A stretch of DNA of 64,000 nucleotides from Varibaculum massiliense. GTDB lineage: Bacteria > Actinomycetota > Actinomycetes > Actinomycetales > Actinomycetaceae. The stretch is taken from contig NZ_FNWI01000004.1 of the NCBI RefSeq assembly GCF_900106855.1, forward strand, positions 1,054,001 to 1,118,000, written 5' to 3'. Shown in pieces: positions 1 through 8,219 of this stretch. The position numbers and the translations under genes were made by a program. Every line of letters begins with the position of its first letter. The first letter of the stretch is position 1. The notes under the pieces are model-generated. The model worked only from the letters and a program-made list of their open reading frames with translations, had not been told where the DNA came from and did no database searches.

Positions 1-303
1 GCTGCGCAGCCCCGAGGCAATCACATCGGTTATCAAACCTAAGAACATGGGCATAATCGCAGTTAGCAGCGATCCTACAATTGCCAAAACTGCCGCAAAC
101 AGGATAGCTATCCGGTAACGCCCTAAGAACTGAGCAAGTCCCCGCACTGACTGGGAGAACTGTCCCTTCTTAGCTTTCTCGTAGACGTTACCGCCGCGCG
201 GTCCTCCCACGCGCACTGGGGAGATTTTTTCTTTTACTGGCTCTAGCCCGCGCCGCGCCGACTCAACTCGCTGGTCCCACCTGCTCATTTCTGCGTCTTT
301 CAT
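1..303 (-). CDS. ABC transporter permease/ATP-binding protein, second half of a heterodimeric exporter (partial, N-terminus only)
   Basis: Only about the first 100 residues are present; the gene leaves the window at its left edge. The start is an ATG at 303 whose bases overlap the stop of the upstream ABC gene (ATGA), which indicates translational coupling. The N-terminus is charged and hydrophilic (about 60 residues, begins MKDAEMSRWDQ). A first membrane helix follows (IAILFAAVLAIVGSLLTA) and then the motif PMFLGLITDVIASG, typical of the first membrane segment of type I exporters of the MsbA/LmrA class. With its neighbour it should form a two-protein multidrug or lipid exporter. In such pairs this partner normally carries the catalytically complete ATP site, but that part is outside the window. 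Confidence 0.85.
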   Translation of the reverse strand, partial: MKDAEMSRWDQRVESARRGLEPVKEKISPVRVGGPRGGNVYEKAKKGQFSQSVRGLAQFLGRYRIAILFAAVLAIVGSLLTAIMPMFLGLITDVIASGLRS

Positions 304-2081
304 GCCAACTCCTCCTCAGAGAGTTGGGACAGCGCGATTTCGCGGTAGATCTTCGAGGAGACCATTAGAGACTCATGTGTTCCCCGCGCTACGATTTTGC
401 CGTGATCAATAACTAGAATCTGGTCGGCCTCCCGCACAGTGGCAATCCGCTGTGCCACAATAATCTGGGTTTTTTCGCGAGCTTTTTCTGCCAGTTCCCC
501 GCGAATATCCCGGTCAGTCGCATAGTCGAGGGCGCTAAAAGTGTCATCGAAAATCAGGATTTGGGCATCCCTAGCCACTGTCCGCGCGATCGAAATCCGC
601 TGTTTTTGCCCGCCGGAAAAGTTACTGCCCCCTTGAGCTACTTCTGCCGCGAACTCGCCCTCTTTATCGTCAATAAAATCGCAAGCAGCGGTGTCACCAC
701 CCTCAACGATATCGGCGGGAGTAATATTTTTTAGCCCTTCCCCAAAGGCGATATTGGAGGCGATAGTGCCGGTGAATAGAGTGATTTTTTGGGGCGAATA
801 AGCGATTTGGTTGCGTAGGTCGCGCAAGCGCCATTCCCGCACGTCCTTACCGTTAACCAAAACCTGGCCTTCGCGAGGATCATAAACCCGGGGAATCAGG
901 TTCACCAGGGAAGTTTTTCCGCTGCCGGTGGCTCCAATCAGGGCAACGGTTTGCCCGCGAGCAATTTTCAGATTTATCTGGTGGAGGGCGTCCTCTTCGG
1001 CTCCGGGGTAGCGGAAGGAAACATCTTTAAACTCAATTGCCGGTACTTGTGGGCTTGGGGATTTTTCTTTTCCGAGGGCGAATACGGGTTTGTCTGCAGA
1101 AACTACCGGATCTACTAGGGAGGGTTCGCAATCAAGCACTTCCCGGATGCGACGGTTAGCTACAATCGCGCGGGGAGCAAATACGAACACCATCGCCATC
1201 ATTAGGAAACCACTGATCGCTTGGGTGGCGTACCCAGAAAATATGATCATCTGCGAAAATAGAGTTACTTTCGCGGGACCGGCGGCCGCAGAAATCATGA
1301 AAGCGCCCAAAACATAGATCGCCAGGTTAAGCCCGGAAATCACGGTGTTCATCATGGGCATCATGAAGGAGAAAGAACCGGAAACTACCAAGTGGGTGCG
1401 GGTTAGTTCAGTGTTGGTGGCTTCAAAACGCTTTTCGTGAAAATCCTGGGAACCGTAGGCACGGATAACCCGCACCCCCTCTATATGTTCTCTGGTTACC
1501 CGGTTAAGGTCATCGGTTATCCGCTGCATCCGCATCATCCGCGGCATCACAATCCGCCAAATAACGAAGATCATCACTAGTAGGATCAAAGCCGCAACCC
1601 CGGTAGCGGCAGTCCAAGTAAGGTTCTTCCCTGCGATTTTAATAAGAGCCCAGACGGTGAGAATGGGGGCTTTTACTATCAGCTGACACCCCATCACTAC
1701 AAACATTTGCACCTGAGTGACGTCGTTAGTGGAGCGCGTGATCAGCGAGGGCGCGCCGAAGTGTTCAAAGTCTGCTTCCGGGAGCGAAATTGCCTTGGTA
1801 AACACCGCTTGACGCAGGTTGCGGGCAACAGTGGCACCAATCATTGCCATGCAGTAACCAGTAATGACGGCTACTGCCAGGGATCCAGCGGCGCATCCCA
1901 GCATCTTCGCGCCTTCGATCAGCACCCCGCTGACGGTAGCCCCTGGCTCCACAATCATTTCGGTGATGGTTTGCATATAGTCGATCAGACGCAAATCCAA
2001 GAATACCTGGCAAATAATGGTGATGATTGCCAGCGCGCTGAGCAGCCACTCTCTCTTCCCGAAGTGCCGTAGCACGGTCAT
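300..2081 (-). CDS. ABC exporter half-transporter (permease + ATPase), degenerate-site subunit
   Basis: 593-residue fused transporter, with about 320 residues of six membrane helices followed by a nucleotide-binding domain. Visible motifs are Walker A GATGSGKTS, signature FSGGQKQ, Walker B ILIFDD and D-loop SALD. The residue after Walker B is Asp where active ATPases have Glu, and the switch histidine is Gln (VAQRIATV). This pairing of changes is known for the degenerate half of heterodimeric exporters such as BmrC/BmrD and TM287/288, and the coupled downstream gene fits the partner. The ATG at 2081 is preceded by a GGGAGG ribosome site. A possible minus-strand promoter (TTGTAT, 17 bp, TAAGAG) lies just after the rplL terminator. 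The substrate cannot be told from sequence. Confidence 0.93.
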   Translation of the reverse strand: MTVLRHFGKREWLLSALAIITIICQVFLDLRLIDYMQTITEMIVEPGATVSGVLIEGAKMLGCAAGSLAVAVITGYCMAMIGATVARNLRQAVFTKAISLPEADFEHFGAPSLITRSTNDVTQVQMFVVMGCQLIVKAPILTVWALIKIAGKNLTWTAATGVAALILLVMIFVIWRIVMPRMMRMQRITDDLNRVTREHIEGVRVIRAYGSQDFHEKRFEATNTELTRTHLVVSGSFSFMMPMMNTVISGLNLAIYVLGAFMISAAAGPAKVTLFSQMIIFSGYATQAISGFLMMAMVFVFAPRAIVANRRIREVLDCEPSLVDPVVSADKPVFALGKEKSPSPQVPAIEFKDVSFRYPGAEEDALHQINLKIARGQTVALIGATGSGKTSLVNLIPRVYDPREGQVLVNGKDVREWRLRDLRNQIAYSPQKITLFTGTIASNIAFGEGLKNITPADIVEGGDTAACDFIDDKEGEFAAEVAQGGSNFSGGQKQRISIARTVARDAQILIFDDTFSALDYATDRDIRGELAEKAREKTQIIVAQRIATVREADQILVIDHGKIVARGTHESLMVSSKIYREIALSQLSEEELA

Positions 2082-2126
2082 TATCTAGCACCTCCCTCTT
2101 ATTAAGATTAGTTTCTTTATACAAAA

Positions 2127-2156
2127 GCGGTGCGGGGAATATTTTCCCCGCACCGC
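2127..2156 (-). terminator. rho-independent terminator of rplJ-rplL
   Basis: Perfect 13-bp inverted repeat (GCGGTGCGGGGAA at 2127-2139, its complement at 2144-2156, 4-base loop). On the minus strand it is followed by TTTTGTAT. It lies 28 bp past the rplL stop and separates the ribosomal operon from the ABC genes. The other side also has a short T run, so it may work in both directions. Confidence 0.9.
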
Positions 2157-2183
2157 CTTTTAAAAGTAAAAGACTATTTAGCC

Positions 2184-2573
2184 TTACTTCAGGGTGACAG
2201 AAGCACCCGCGCCTTCCAGATCAGCCTTGGCCTTTTCGGCGTCTTCCTTGGATGCACCCTCCAGAACGGTGGTGGGAGCGGAATCAACCTTTTCCTTGGC
2301 TTCTTTCAGAGCCAGTCCGGGCTGCAGCGCACGCAGAGCCTTGATTACGGCAATCTTCTTGTCGCCAGCGGCTTCGAGCACTACGTCGAATTCGGTCTTT
2401 TCTTCGGCTGCTTCTTCGCCACCGGCAGCACCGGGGGCAGCAACAGCGACAGCGGCAGGCGCCGCGGCCTCTACATCGAAGACGTCCTCGAATTCTTTAA
2501 CGAACTCGGACAGTTCCAACAGAGTCATTTCTTTGAAAGCATCAATTAGCTCTTCTTTGCTGAGCTTAGCCAT
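2184..2573 (-). CDS. rplL: 50S ribosomal protein L7/L12
   Basis: 129 residues, the normal length for L7/L12. The N-terminal dimerisation and L10-binding helices ([25 protein letters not shown]) come first. An Ala/Gly-rich hinge follows at about residues 35-52. The C-terminal factor-binding domain contains [23 protein letters not shown] and the [12 protein letters not shown] segment. It forms the flexible stalk of the large subunit that recruits translational GTPases. It follows rplJ by 66 bp in the usual rplJL order and has an AGGAAGG-type ribosome site upstream. The region 2574-2639 holds nothing else recognisable. Confidence 0.98.
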   Translation of the reverse strand: MAKLSKEELIDAFKEMTLLELSEFVKEFEDVFDVEAAAPAAVAVAAPGAAGGEEAAEEKTEFDVVLEAAGDKKIAVIKALRALQPGLALKEAKEKVDSAPTTVLEGASKEDAEKAKADLEGAGASVTLK

Positions 2574-2639
2574 ATTGGCATTCCTTCCTATTTTTGCCCA
2601 CGCGAGGCAGATTTTTTCTTGTCAATCTATGCGGCTTTA

Positions 2640-3161
2640 CTAAGCCGCTTTTTCCTGCTTTTCGCGCAGGGCGTCCACGGTGCGAACCGCCTTGGAGGCG
2701 GGCGCCTTGAACATAAAGGCAGCCTGTACCAGTTTGCCTTGCATTGCACCGGCCAGTTTGGCCAGCGTAGTTTCGCGATTATCCAGTTCAGCGAGTTTCT
2801 TGACTTCTTCTTCAGACAAGAACTTACCGTCCAGGACACCGCCTCTAATCACCAACTGCTCGTTTTCCTTGGCGAAGTCGCGCAGCACTTTGGCCGCGTC
2901 CACGGCCTCTCCGGTTACGAACGCGATTGCGGTCGGACCGGTTAGCTCCTCTTCCAGGAAGTCAATCCCCTGGTTCTTGGCGGCAATCCTTGCCAGCGTG
3001 TTCTTCGTGACGGAATAAGTAGCCGTTCCTGCCAGGTTTTTGCGCAGCTCAGTCATCTGAGCCACGGTCAACCCGCGGTATTCGGTGAGCAGCAGGGCCG
3101 ATGCCGAGCTGATTTTTTCTTCCAGCTGAGCGATCATGGCTTGCTTATCAGCTTTCGCCAT
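2640..3161 (-). CDS. rplJ: 50S ribosomal protein L10
   Basis: 173 residues from the ATG at 3161, chosen because AAGGAGGG stands a few bases upstream and family members start with MAKADK-like sequence; a longer in-frame reading begins inside the leader RNA and is unlikely. The protein has the L10 N-terminal domain (LLLTEYRGLTVAQMTELRKNL, YSVTKNTLARIA) and a C-terminal part ending in a long helix that binds L7/L12 dimers. It anchors the stalk to 23S rRNA and, in well-studied bacteria, the L10-L12 complex represses its own mRNA through the leader. The leader, attenuator and promoter are all visible upstream. Confidence 0.97.
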   Translation of the reverse strand: MAKADKQAMIAQLEEKISSASALLLTEYRGLTVAQMTELRKNLAGTATYSVTKNTLARIAAKNQGIDFLEEELTGPTAIAFVTGEAVDAAKVLRDFAKENEQLVIRGGVLDGKFLSEEEVKKLAELDNRETTLAKLAGAMQGKLVQAAFMFKAPASKAVRTVDALREKQEKAA

Positions 3162-3399
3162 TAGGCCCTCCTTCCGTTTATCCGTGCCGGGGGCCAGAAC
3201 AAGAAAACCCCGTGCAGATTGCACGGGGCGAAAATAAACCTATCGATCCTAGTAGCCACCTTCCCCAGGGGAAGGACGTCCTCTTTCCCGAGGACGCGCA
3301 ACTATTTTCGATACGTTACGCATCGTTCAACCTACACAGGCTTCCGATCTGGAACTTAAACCCACTGGTGTGGGCACCGGCGATCTTGGGCAATAGCTA
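3162..3399 (-). ncRNA. L10-type autoregulatory leader RNA with attenuator
   Basis: About 235 nt of untranslated leader between the promoter and rplJ. On the minus strand there are three clear hairpins: CGTCCTC/GAGGACG (3277-3283 with 3289-3295), CCTTCCCC/GGGGAAGG (3259-3266 with 3268-3275), and finally CCCCGTGC/GCACGGGG (3208-3215 with 3221-3228) followed by TTTTCTTGTT, which is a good intrinsic terminator inside the leader. Position and attenuator match the L10 leader family, in which L10(L12) binding sets rplJL expression. I cannot align it to the family model, so the identity rests on context and structure. Confidence 0.7.
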
Positions 3400-3428
3400 A
3401 TTTAACAGCCCCTTTATTTACTGGTCAA
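3400..3428 (-). promoter_or_regulatory. promoter of rplJ-rplL
   Basis: On the minus strand TTGACC (3423-3428) and TTAAAT (3400-3405) are separated by exactly 17 bp, close to the consensus for the housekeeping sigma factor. It lies just upstream of the leader hairpins. The start of transcription would be near 3393. Confidence 0.7.
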
Positions 3429-3602
3429 AGCCAAAGCCGTGAATAAACCGCTTTTGTGGGTTATTTAACTTCATCGGAACCTGGGCACCATCCTATAGCG
3501 GCACCGCTGACAAGAGGAGTAAAGAACAACGAGGAAACAGCTTGGTGATAGGCGCAATAATGCAGACGCATCCTAGGTCGGGCGTCGACCGGCGACCCCG
3601 CC

Positions 3603-3661
3603 GAACTCTCGACTCAACTCTCAACTTTTGAGAACTCCATATCAGAGTTAGTTGAGAGTTC
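3603..3661. repeat. compound inverted repeat downstream of the Cys-rich membrane protein gene
   Basis: GAACTCTC (3603-3610) pairs with GAGAGTTC (3654-3661), and alternatively AACTCTCAAC (3616-3625) pairs with GTTGAGAGTT (3651-3660). The AACTCT/AGAGTT word is repeated several times, so more than one fold is possible. It begins two bases after the stop of the minus-strand gene and may act as its terminator, although no T run follows. The rest of 3429-3602 shows nothing I recognise. Confidence 0.5.
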
Positions 3662-3663
3662 AA

Positions 3664-4293
3664 TTAAGTTTTATTGGCCAGCGCATCTTCTGAATCTGGG
3701 ATTGTTTCACTGATAGCGCTCAATATTCCCGTAAAGATTACTAACCACATTGCTTGCTTAGCATGAGCATAACGCTGACCTGCCTGGCGTCGCTTTTCTC
3801 CCCTCGAAAAGATCAGTTTTTCTCCGAGGAAGATTATCGAAAGCAGGAAGGCAGCAAAAGTAAAGGCGACTGGTGCCGGGATGGTGTTGACCGTATCTTC
3901 CTCTTCATTTTCAGCAATATTTTCCGGGTTGCAACATTCACACGAATTATTTTCTTTCGCGGATCCCCTCTGCTGACTATTTTTAGTTTTGCCCGCTTCG
4001 GCATCCCGGTAACATTCGCAAGCGCCCCCACGCCCCGCGCATCCCTCATTATCTGCACCTTGAAGACCGATTCGCAAAGAGGGAATCACGTTCGTAAACC
4101 ATCCCCAAGTTACCTCCCCGGCAAGCAACAATATTTTTATGCCACTGCGAGACTTGCGGGAACGTAGGTAATCAGGCAATGCATACCAGGAAAAAGTGCT
4201 CAGAGCGTTAAACGTTCCACTCAACAAAGCGCGTTTTATAGTTGACTGTTTCTGGTAGCCCTGTTTCAGCTTTGCAAGCACTGACTTGGTCAC
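3664..4293 (-). CDS. hypothetical membrane protein with Cys-rich cytoplasmic or external loop
   Basis: 209 residues from a GTG at 4293, selected because AAGGGGG lies 5 bases upstream; a longer reading to 4368 has no ribosome site. Not recognised. A basic N-terminus (VTKSVLAKLKQGYQKQ) is followed by weakly hydrophobic segments. A hydrophilic stretch at about residues 78-130 contains seven cysteines in CxGRGGACECY and CECCNPEN clusters and ends in an acidic run. Then come two better membrane helices (AFTFAAFLLSIIFLG and AMWLVIFTGILSAIS) joined by a very basic loop. The Cys pairs could bind a metal or form disulfides; this is inference. No operon partner. Confidence 0.6.
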   Translation of the reverse strand: MTKSVLAKLKQGYQKQSTIKRALLSGTFNALSTFSWYALPDYLRSRKSRSGIKILLLAGEVTWGWFTNVIPSLRIGLQGADNEGCAGRGGACECYRDAEAGKTKNSQQRGSAKENNSCECCNPENIAENEEEDTVNTIPAPVAFTFAAFLLSIIFLGEKLIFSRGEKRRQAGQRYAHAKQAMWLVIFTGILSAISETIPDSEDALANKT

Positions 4294-4435
4294 TACAACC
4301 CCCTTAAGTAACTTTTCCCCAGACGTATACCCATAATTTACCGCAATACAATAAGTGAGTAACCTCACAAATGCCTGTAGCTGTGTACGTTGAAGAATAC
4401 ATTACCAAACTATTGCGAAAGGTAAAGTTTTAGCT

Positions 4436-4464
4436 TTGCATCAAGGTTTTATTAGTTGTACTCT
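4436..4464 (+). promoter_or_regulatory. promoter of the dicarboxylate/amino-acid symporter gene
   Basis: TTGCAT (4436-4441) and TACTCT (4459-4464) with a 17-bp AT-rich spacer, about 95 bp upstream of the start codon. The remaining part of 4294-4563 is AT-rich and shows no further gene. Confidence 0.5.
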
Positions 4465-4563
4465 ACTTTTTACACTGGGTTAAGAAGATAAATTGTTACT
4501 TTCTACCTAGTCATTTAGTCCCCGAATTTTTCGCAGAGAAAACGTGTCAGCAGGAGTTCCGCT

Positions 4564-6075
4564 ATGGCTATGCTCAAACGCAATAAAAATAAAATAGAAG
4601 CAGGTCACGAAACTGATTTGGATGTTACTGATCTAACTGCCAGTAAACCCTACGTACCTGAGAGTAAGAAACCGAAGAAAGATAATACCCACTGGCTATA
4701 TATCGGGGTGATTATCGCGGTAGTCGCCGGGATCGTTTTCGGGTTAGTTGCCCCCGACGTAGCAAAAGAGTTCAAGGTAGTAGGCACTACCTTCGTCCGT
4801 CTGATTACCATGATGATTGTGCCGGTCATATTTTGCACGATCGTGTTGGGTATCGGGTCGGTACGTGCCGCTGCCTCGGTAGGTAAGGCTGGCGGAATCG
4901 CCCTAACTTACTTCATCGCTATGTCAACCTTCGCCCTAGCAATCGGCCTGGGAGTAGGCAATTTAATCGAGCCGGGCAGTGATTTAAATATTGAGGCCAG
5001 CAAAGATGCAGTTGCCCAGTTTACTTCGGGAGCCAAGCAAGAGGGCGAGGGGGTCGTTGGCTTTATCCAGTCGATTATCCCGGACACCTTCTTCTCCTCT
5101 TTAACCTCCGGGTCAGTGCTGCAAACTTTGTTCATTGCGCTGCTGGTAGGTTTCGCCGTCCAGAGCTTAGGTAAAACTGGGGATGGAATCTTACGCGCTA
5201 TCGCCGCCATCCAAAAGCTTGTTTTCAAGGTACTTTATATGGTGCTGTGGCTGGCTCCGATTGGTGCGTTTGGAGCCATGGCCGGGGTAGTGGGATCTAC
5301 CGGCGCCAAAGCCGTGGGGCAGATGATGCTTTTGATGTTGGCGTTCTATATAACCTGTATCTTGTTCATCTGCATCGTGCTAGGTTCGGTGCTGGCGATT
5401 TTCACGCGTTTCAACATCTTCAAACTTATGAAGTACCTGGGTAAAGAGTATTTGCTAATTGTGGCCACCTCCTCCTCGGAATCCGCCCTCCCCAACCTGA
5501 TGCGCAAGATGGAACACCTGGGGATTCACAAGGCCACAGTAGGGATTGTGGTTCCTACCGGTTACTCATTTAACCTGGATGGGACCGCTATTTACCTGAC
5601 CATGTCGGCTATCTTTATCTCTGACGCTATGAACAAGCCGTTGGGATTGGGCGAGCAAATAGGTCTGTTGCTGTTCATGATGATCGCATCTAAGGGCGCA
5701 GCGGGGGTTTCCGGAGCTGGGATTGCCACTCTGGCAGCCGGTTTGCAGTCGCATCGCCCCGAACTATTGGACGGCGTAGGGGTAATCGTGGGTATTGACC
5801 GCTTCATGTCCGAAGCGCGTGCCCTGACTAACTTCACCGGCAATGCCGTTGCCACCTTGCTCGTCGCTACCTGGACGAAAACTGTTGACCGGCAGCGGGT
5901 TTCCGATGTGCTTAACGGCAAGATTCCTTACCATCCCCAAGATGATGACGTTGAGGTTGACCTAAAGAACCCCTCGGTTGAGGTAAAGGAAGAGTTCCCG
6001 CATACTCCACAACCGGATGTGGAGGCCATCGAGAAGTTGACCTTGGAAGAGCAATCTTCCTCCAAGCAGGAGTAG
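4564..6075 (+). CDS. dicarboxylate/amino acid:cation symporter (DAACS family)
   Basis: 503-residue integral membrane protein of the GltP/DctA/SstT type, which imports glutamate, aspartate or C4-dicarboxylates with Na+ or H+. The diagnostic features are present: the serine-rich re-entrant loop (ATSSSESALPNLMRKMEHLG, about residues 301-320), GYSFNLDGTAIYLTMSAIFI (the NxDGT cation/substrate site) and the second re-entrant loop KGAAGVSGAGIATLAAGL. There are about eight membrane segments. The 40-residue N-terminus and the roughly 50-residue acidic C-terminus are cytoplasmic extensions. The ATG at 4564 is preceded by AGGAG. It is a single-gene unit with its own promoter. Confidence 0.93.
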   Translation: MAMLKRNKNKIEAGHETDLDVTDLTASKPYVPESKKPKKDNTHWLYIGVIIAVVAGIVFGLVAPDVAKEFKVVGTTFVRLITMMIVPVIFCTIVLGIGSVRAAASVGKAGGIALTYFIAMSTFALAIGLGVGNLIEPGSDLNIEASKDAVAQFTSGAKQEGEGVVGFIQSIIPDTFFSSLTSGSVLQTLFIALLVGFAVQSLGKTGDGILRAIAAIQKLVFKVLYMVLWLAPIGAFGAMAGVVGSTGAKAVGQMMLLMLAFYITCILFICIVLGSVLAIFTRFNIFKLMKYLGKEYLLIVATSSSESALPNLMRKMEHLGIHKATVGIVVPTGYSFNLDGTAIYLTMSAIFISDAMNKPLGLGEQIGLLLFMMIASKGAAGVSGAGIATLAAGLQSHRPELLDGVGVIVGIDRFMSEARALTNFTGNAVATLLVATWTKTVDRQRVSDVLNGKIPYHPQDDDVEVDLKNPSVEVKEEFPHTPQPDVEAIEKLTLEEQSSSKQE

Positions 6076-6163
6076 AAAAACCTTAGTTACTAACCTGTCG
6101 CCACATTTTTAACTGGCTAACCCAAAAGGTTGGTATGTTATCCAGTTAGCGATAAAAAGTAAC

Positions 6164-6218
6164 CCGGCGAGCTCTCAAGTTATTCCCAGTGATCGGGGGT
6201 AACTTGAGAGCTCGCCGG
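6164..6218. repeat. perfect 19-bp inverted repeat
   Basis: CCGGCGAGCTCTCAAGTTA (6164-6182) and its exact complement (6200-6218) around a 17-base loop whose ends can pair further (CCC with GGG). It lies about 90 bp past the symporter gene and 105 bp before the next start. It could be a terminator, but no T run follows on either strand. Confidence 0.8.
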
Positions 6219-6323
6219 CATTTAAGTTCAACGGGAACCCACCGCTATAAGCAACAAGTTTTACCTATCCCCAAGAGAAAACCAGGGCTTTTCCTGCGGT
6301 TATTCACGGCGTATCCTATTGAC

Positions 6324-7061
6324 ATGGCTTCAACCGACCCTCTCAACACGGAGGCTGCTTACCCGGCAGGCAGCTACCCGCCCGCCAATTATCAAAATCA
6401 GCCGTTAGCCTCCCCTGCTGGTTTTCCAGGATCTGCCCAATACACTTTAAATACCGCGGTTCCGAATCCCGGAAATAACTTCCAACCTGCTTATAATCCC
6501 TCCGAGATAGCTACCCCCGCGATTGATCCTGACCTACCTGCCCCCAAAACTGCCTGGCGGACAACCTTAACGGTTATATCTGCGATAGCCATAATGGGGA
6601 TGCCGATTTTAGTACTGGTACTCAGAAACCTACAAGGCACGGTAGGGTGGGCGACCCTGTCCATGGTGCTAATCGTTTTCCCGATACTGGCAGTGATAAA
6701 TGTAGTTTTCCTGATTCTCAGTCGTAAGCTTCCAGTAGGTTTTCCGCAAACCAAGTTTTGGAATCCCGCTAATCTTGCGGCCGGCTACTACCTGACCTGG
6801 TTTTGGGGAACCCTGGGGCTAGTCTTTGTACCTGATGGCGGTGACGAGGGCGAGAATATGATTCCCCTGGCTTTAAAGGCACTGCATCCGGCAATAGCTT
6901 CCAGCGCCGGCATGACCATCGCTATTCTTTTAGAAACCCTGGCGTTAGCAGCCTTCATCTACGCCATTGTTGTCGGTGAAATAGCCAAATCCAAGTTTTC
7001 CTTGCCCGCGAATCCGCAGTACCTGCCCCTACAGCAATCCCCGGTGGCAAGAAGCTTTTAG
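6324..7061 (+). CDS. hypothetical four-helix membrane protein with Pro-rich N-terminus
   Basis: 245 residues if started at the ATG at 6324. The longer reading begins at a GTG in the loop of the 19-bp inverted repeat and is rejected. There is no ribosome site, but TATCCT at 6312-6317 ends 6 bases before the ATG, so the mRNA is probably leaderless. Residues 1-75 are rich in Pro, Tyr, Asn and Gln (AYPAGSYPPANYQNQ), as in many actinobacterial small membrane proteins with cytoplasmic Pro-rich tails. Four hydrophobic segments follow (VISAIAIMGMPILVLVL; LSMVLIVFPILAVINVVFLIL; LTWFWGTLGLVFV; MTIAILLETLALAAFIYAIVV). Function unknown. Its stop overlaps the stop of the convergent hydrolase by 3 bases. 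Confidence 0.7.
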   Translation: MASTDPLNTEAAYPAGSYPPANYQNQPLASPAGFPGSAQYTLNTAVPNPGNNFQPAYNPSEIATPAIDPDLPAPKTAWRTTLTVISAIAIMGMPILVLVLRNLQGTVGWATLSMVLIVFPILAVINVVFLILSRKLPVGFPQTKFWNPANLAAGYYLTWFWGTLGLVFVPDGGDEGENMIPLALKALHPAIASSAGMTIAILLETLALAAFIYAIVVGEIAKSKFSLPANPQYLPLQQSPVARSF

Positions 7062-8209
7062 GGGCAGATGGCGCGGGCAGCGGTATCACCAATATCCGAA
7101 ACCGGGCGAGCTTGTCCGGGTAGCGCCTGGCCTAACCAACGGTGAATACCAAACCACACCTCTTGGCGTACATCCGGGAAAGATAAGAATAGGTCGTGTT
7201 TACCGGGGTAACGTTCCATGGTCAACCGCCGAGAAAGCCGCCAGGCATTAGCGCACATGGTTTGCACGTTGAGCACCGAATCGGTAAACATCATTTCCCG
7301 CTTGCGTTTCCCGGTGGAAGAAGCAGTAGAAGTCAGGAAATAGGTGGGAACCTGAGTGGCTTCCCCCGCCAAAAGATTCTTTTGCGCAATCGTTATCGCG
7401 CGTACCCATCCGAAACGCACTAGCGCATCCGGGGTACCTTTCCACTGAGAAACCAGAGGCCACCCCTGTAAGGACGGATCTCGCTGCCAGGTTTCCAGAC
7501 GTTTAGGTAAAGTGCCATCAACCTTGGGGTCCCAACCCATCAAGGAATCAACGTAGGCAGAGTCCGCTGACTGCAGCGGTACTTCTTTCTTGGCTGCGCG
7601 GCGTGAAAAAATTTCCGCGAGGGCGCGGGCTCCGAACCGCTGGGAAGTTCCCCCCGCCATTTCAATCCAGGGAGAATCGAGCAGGAGACCATCCACCTGG
7701 TCGGGGTGACGATTAGCCCAATAGGCGGCAGTCAGTCCGCCGGTGGAATGACCGGCTAATACTAGCGGCAAACCGGGATGTTCTGCGCGAATAACCTCCA
7801 GCGCTGCGAAAATATCCAGGTCATAAGACAGGAGGTCATCAGTCCAGCCGAAAGTCTGCCATTTGCGCAGCGAGCGCCCATATTTACACAAATCAATTGC
7901 GTAAAAGGCGCCCCCCGCTAAGGAAACGTGACGAGCCAATTCCCGCTGGAAGAAATAATCATTCCAACCATGAATGAACAGGCAGGTAAAAGTACTTTCA
8001 TCCGGGGTGCCTGAAATTGCCCAAGGATCTTCGGAAGGCAGGTGCCGCACCAAAGTGGCGCACAGTTCTCCCTCTTCATCGCGCGGTAGCTCCACTGTGC
8101 GTGCCTGAAATCCCTTGCCGAGAATATCTGGTACCCAACGCCCTACCGGTGCCGGTGTGGCCGGTGGCTGCGTCGGTAAAGAAGCAGCTGATGATCTCCC
8201 TTTCCCCAT
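7058..8209 (-). CDS. alpha/beta hydrolase, monoacylglycerol-lipase/lysophospholipase-like
   Basis: 383 residues from the ATG at 8209, which follows GAGGAAAG; a longer in-frame reading into the upstream gene is less likely. The fold markers are visible: oxyanion-hole strand TCLFIHGWNDYFFQ, nucleophile elbow GHSTGG (catalytic Ser) and a C-terminal histidine in ERYPGKHDLFLS. The ordering matches serine aminopeptidase S33/Hydrolase_4 proteins, which cut acyl esters. It has no signal peptide or membrane helix, so it is probably cytoplasmic. It starts 10 bases after the stop of the RAMA-like gene, suggesting co-transcription. The substrate is unknown. Confidence 0.85.
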   Translation of the reverse strand: MGKGRSSAASLPTQPPATPAPVGRWVPDILGKGFQARTVELPRDEEGELCATLVRHLPSEDPWAISGTPDESTFTCLFIHGWNDYFFQRELARHVSLAGGAFYAIDLCKYGRSLRKWQTFGWTDDLLSYDLDIFAALEVIRAEHPGLPLVLAGHSTGGLTAAYWANRHPDQVDGLLLDSPWIEMAGGTSQRFGARALAEIFSRRAAKKEVPLQSADSAYVDSLMGWDPKVDGTLPKRLETWQRDPSLQGWPLVSQWKGTPDALVRFGWVRAITIAQKNLLAGEATQVPTYFLTSTASSTGKRKREMMFTDSVLNVQTMCANAWRLSRRLTMERYPGKHDLFLSFPDVRQEVWFGIHRWLGQALPGQARPVSDIGDTAARAICP

Positions 8210-8219
8210 TTTCTTTCCT

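Noticed and set aside
6189-6323. Upstream GTG start for the four-helix membrane protein
   Set aside because: It would place the start codon in the loop of a very stable palindrome and adds a basic segment unlike the rest. The ATG at 6324 has a -10 box in leaderless position.
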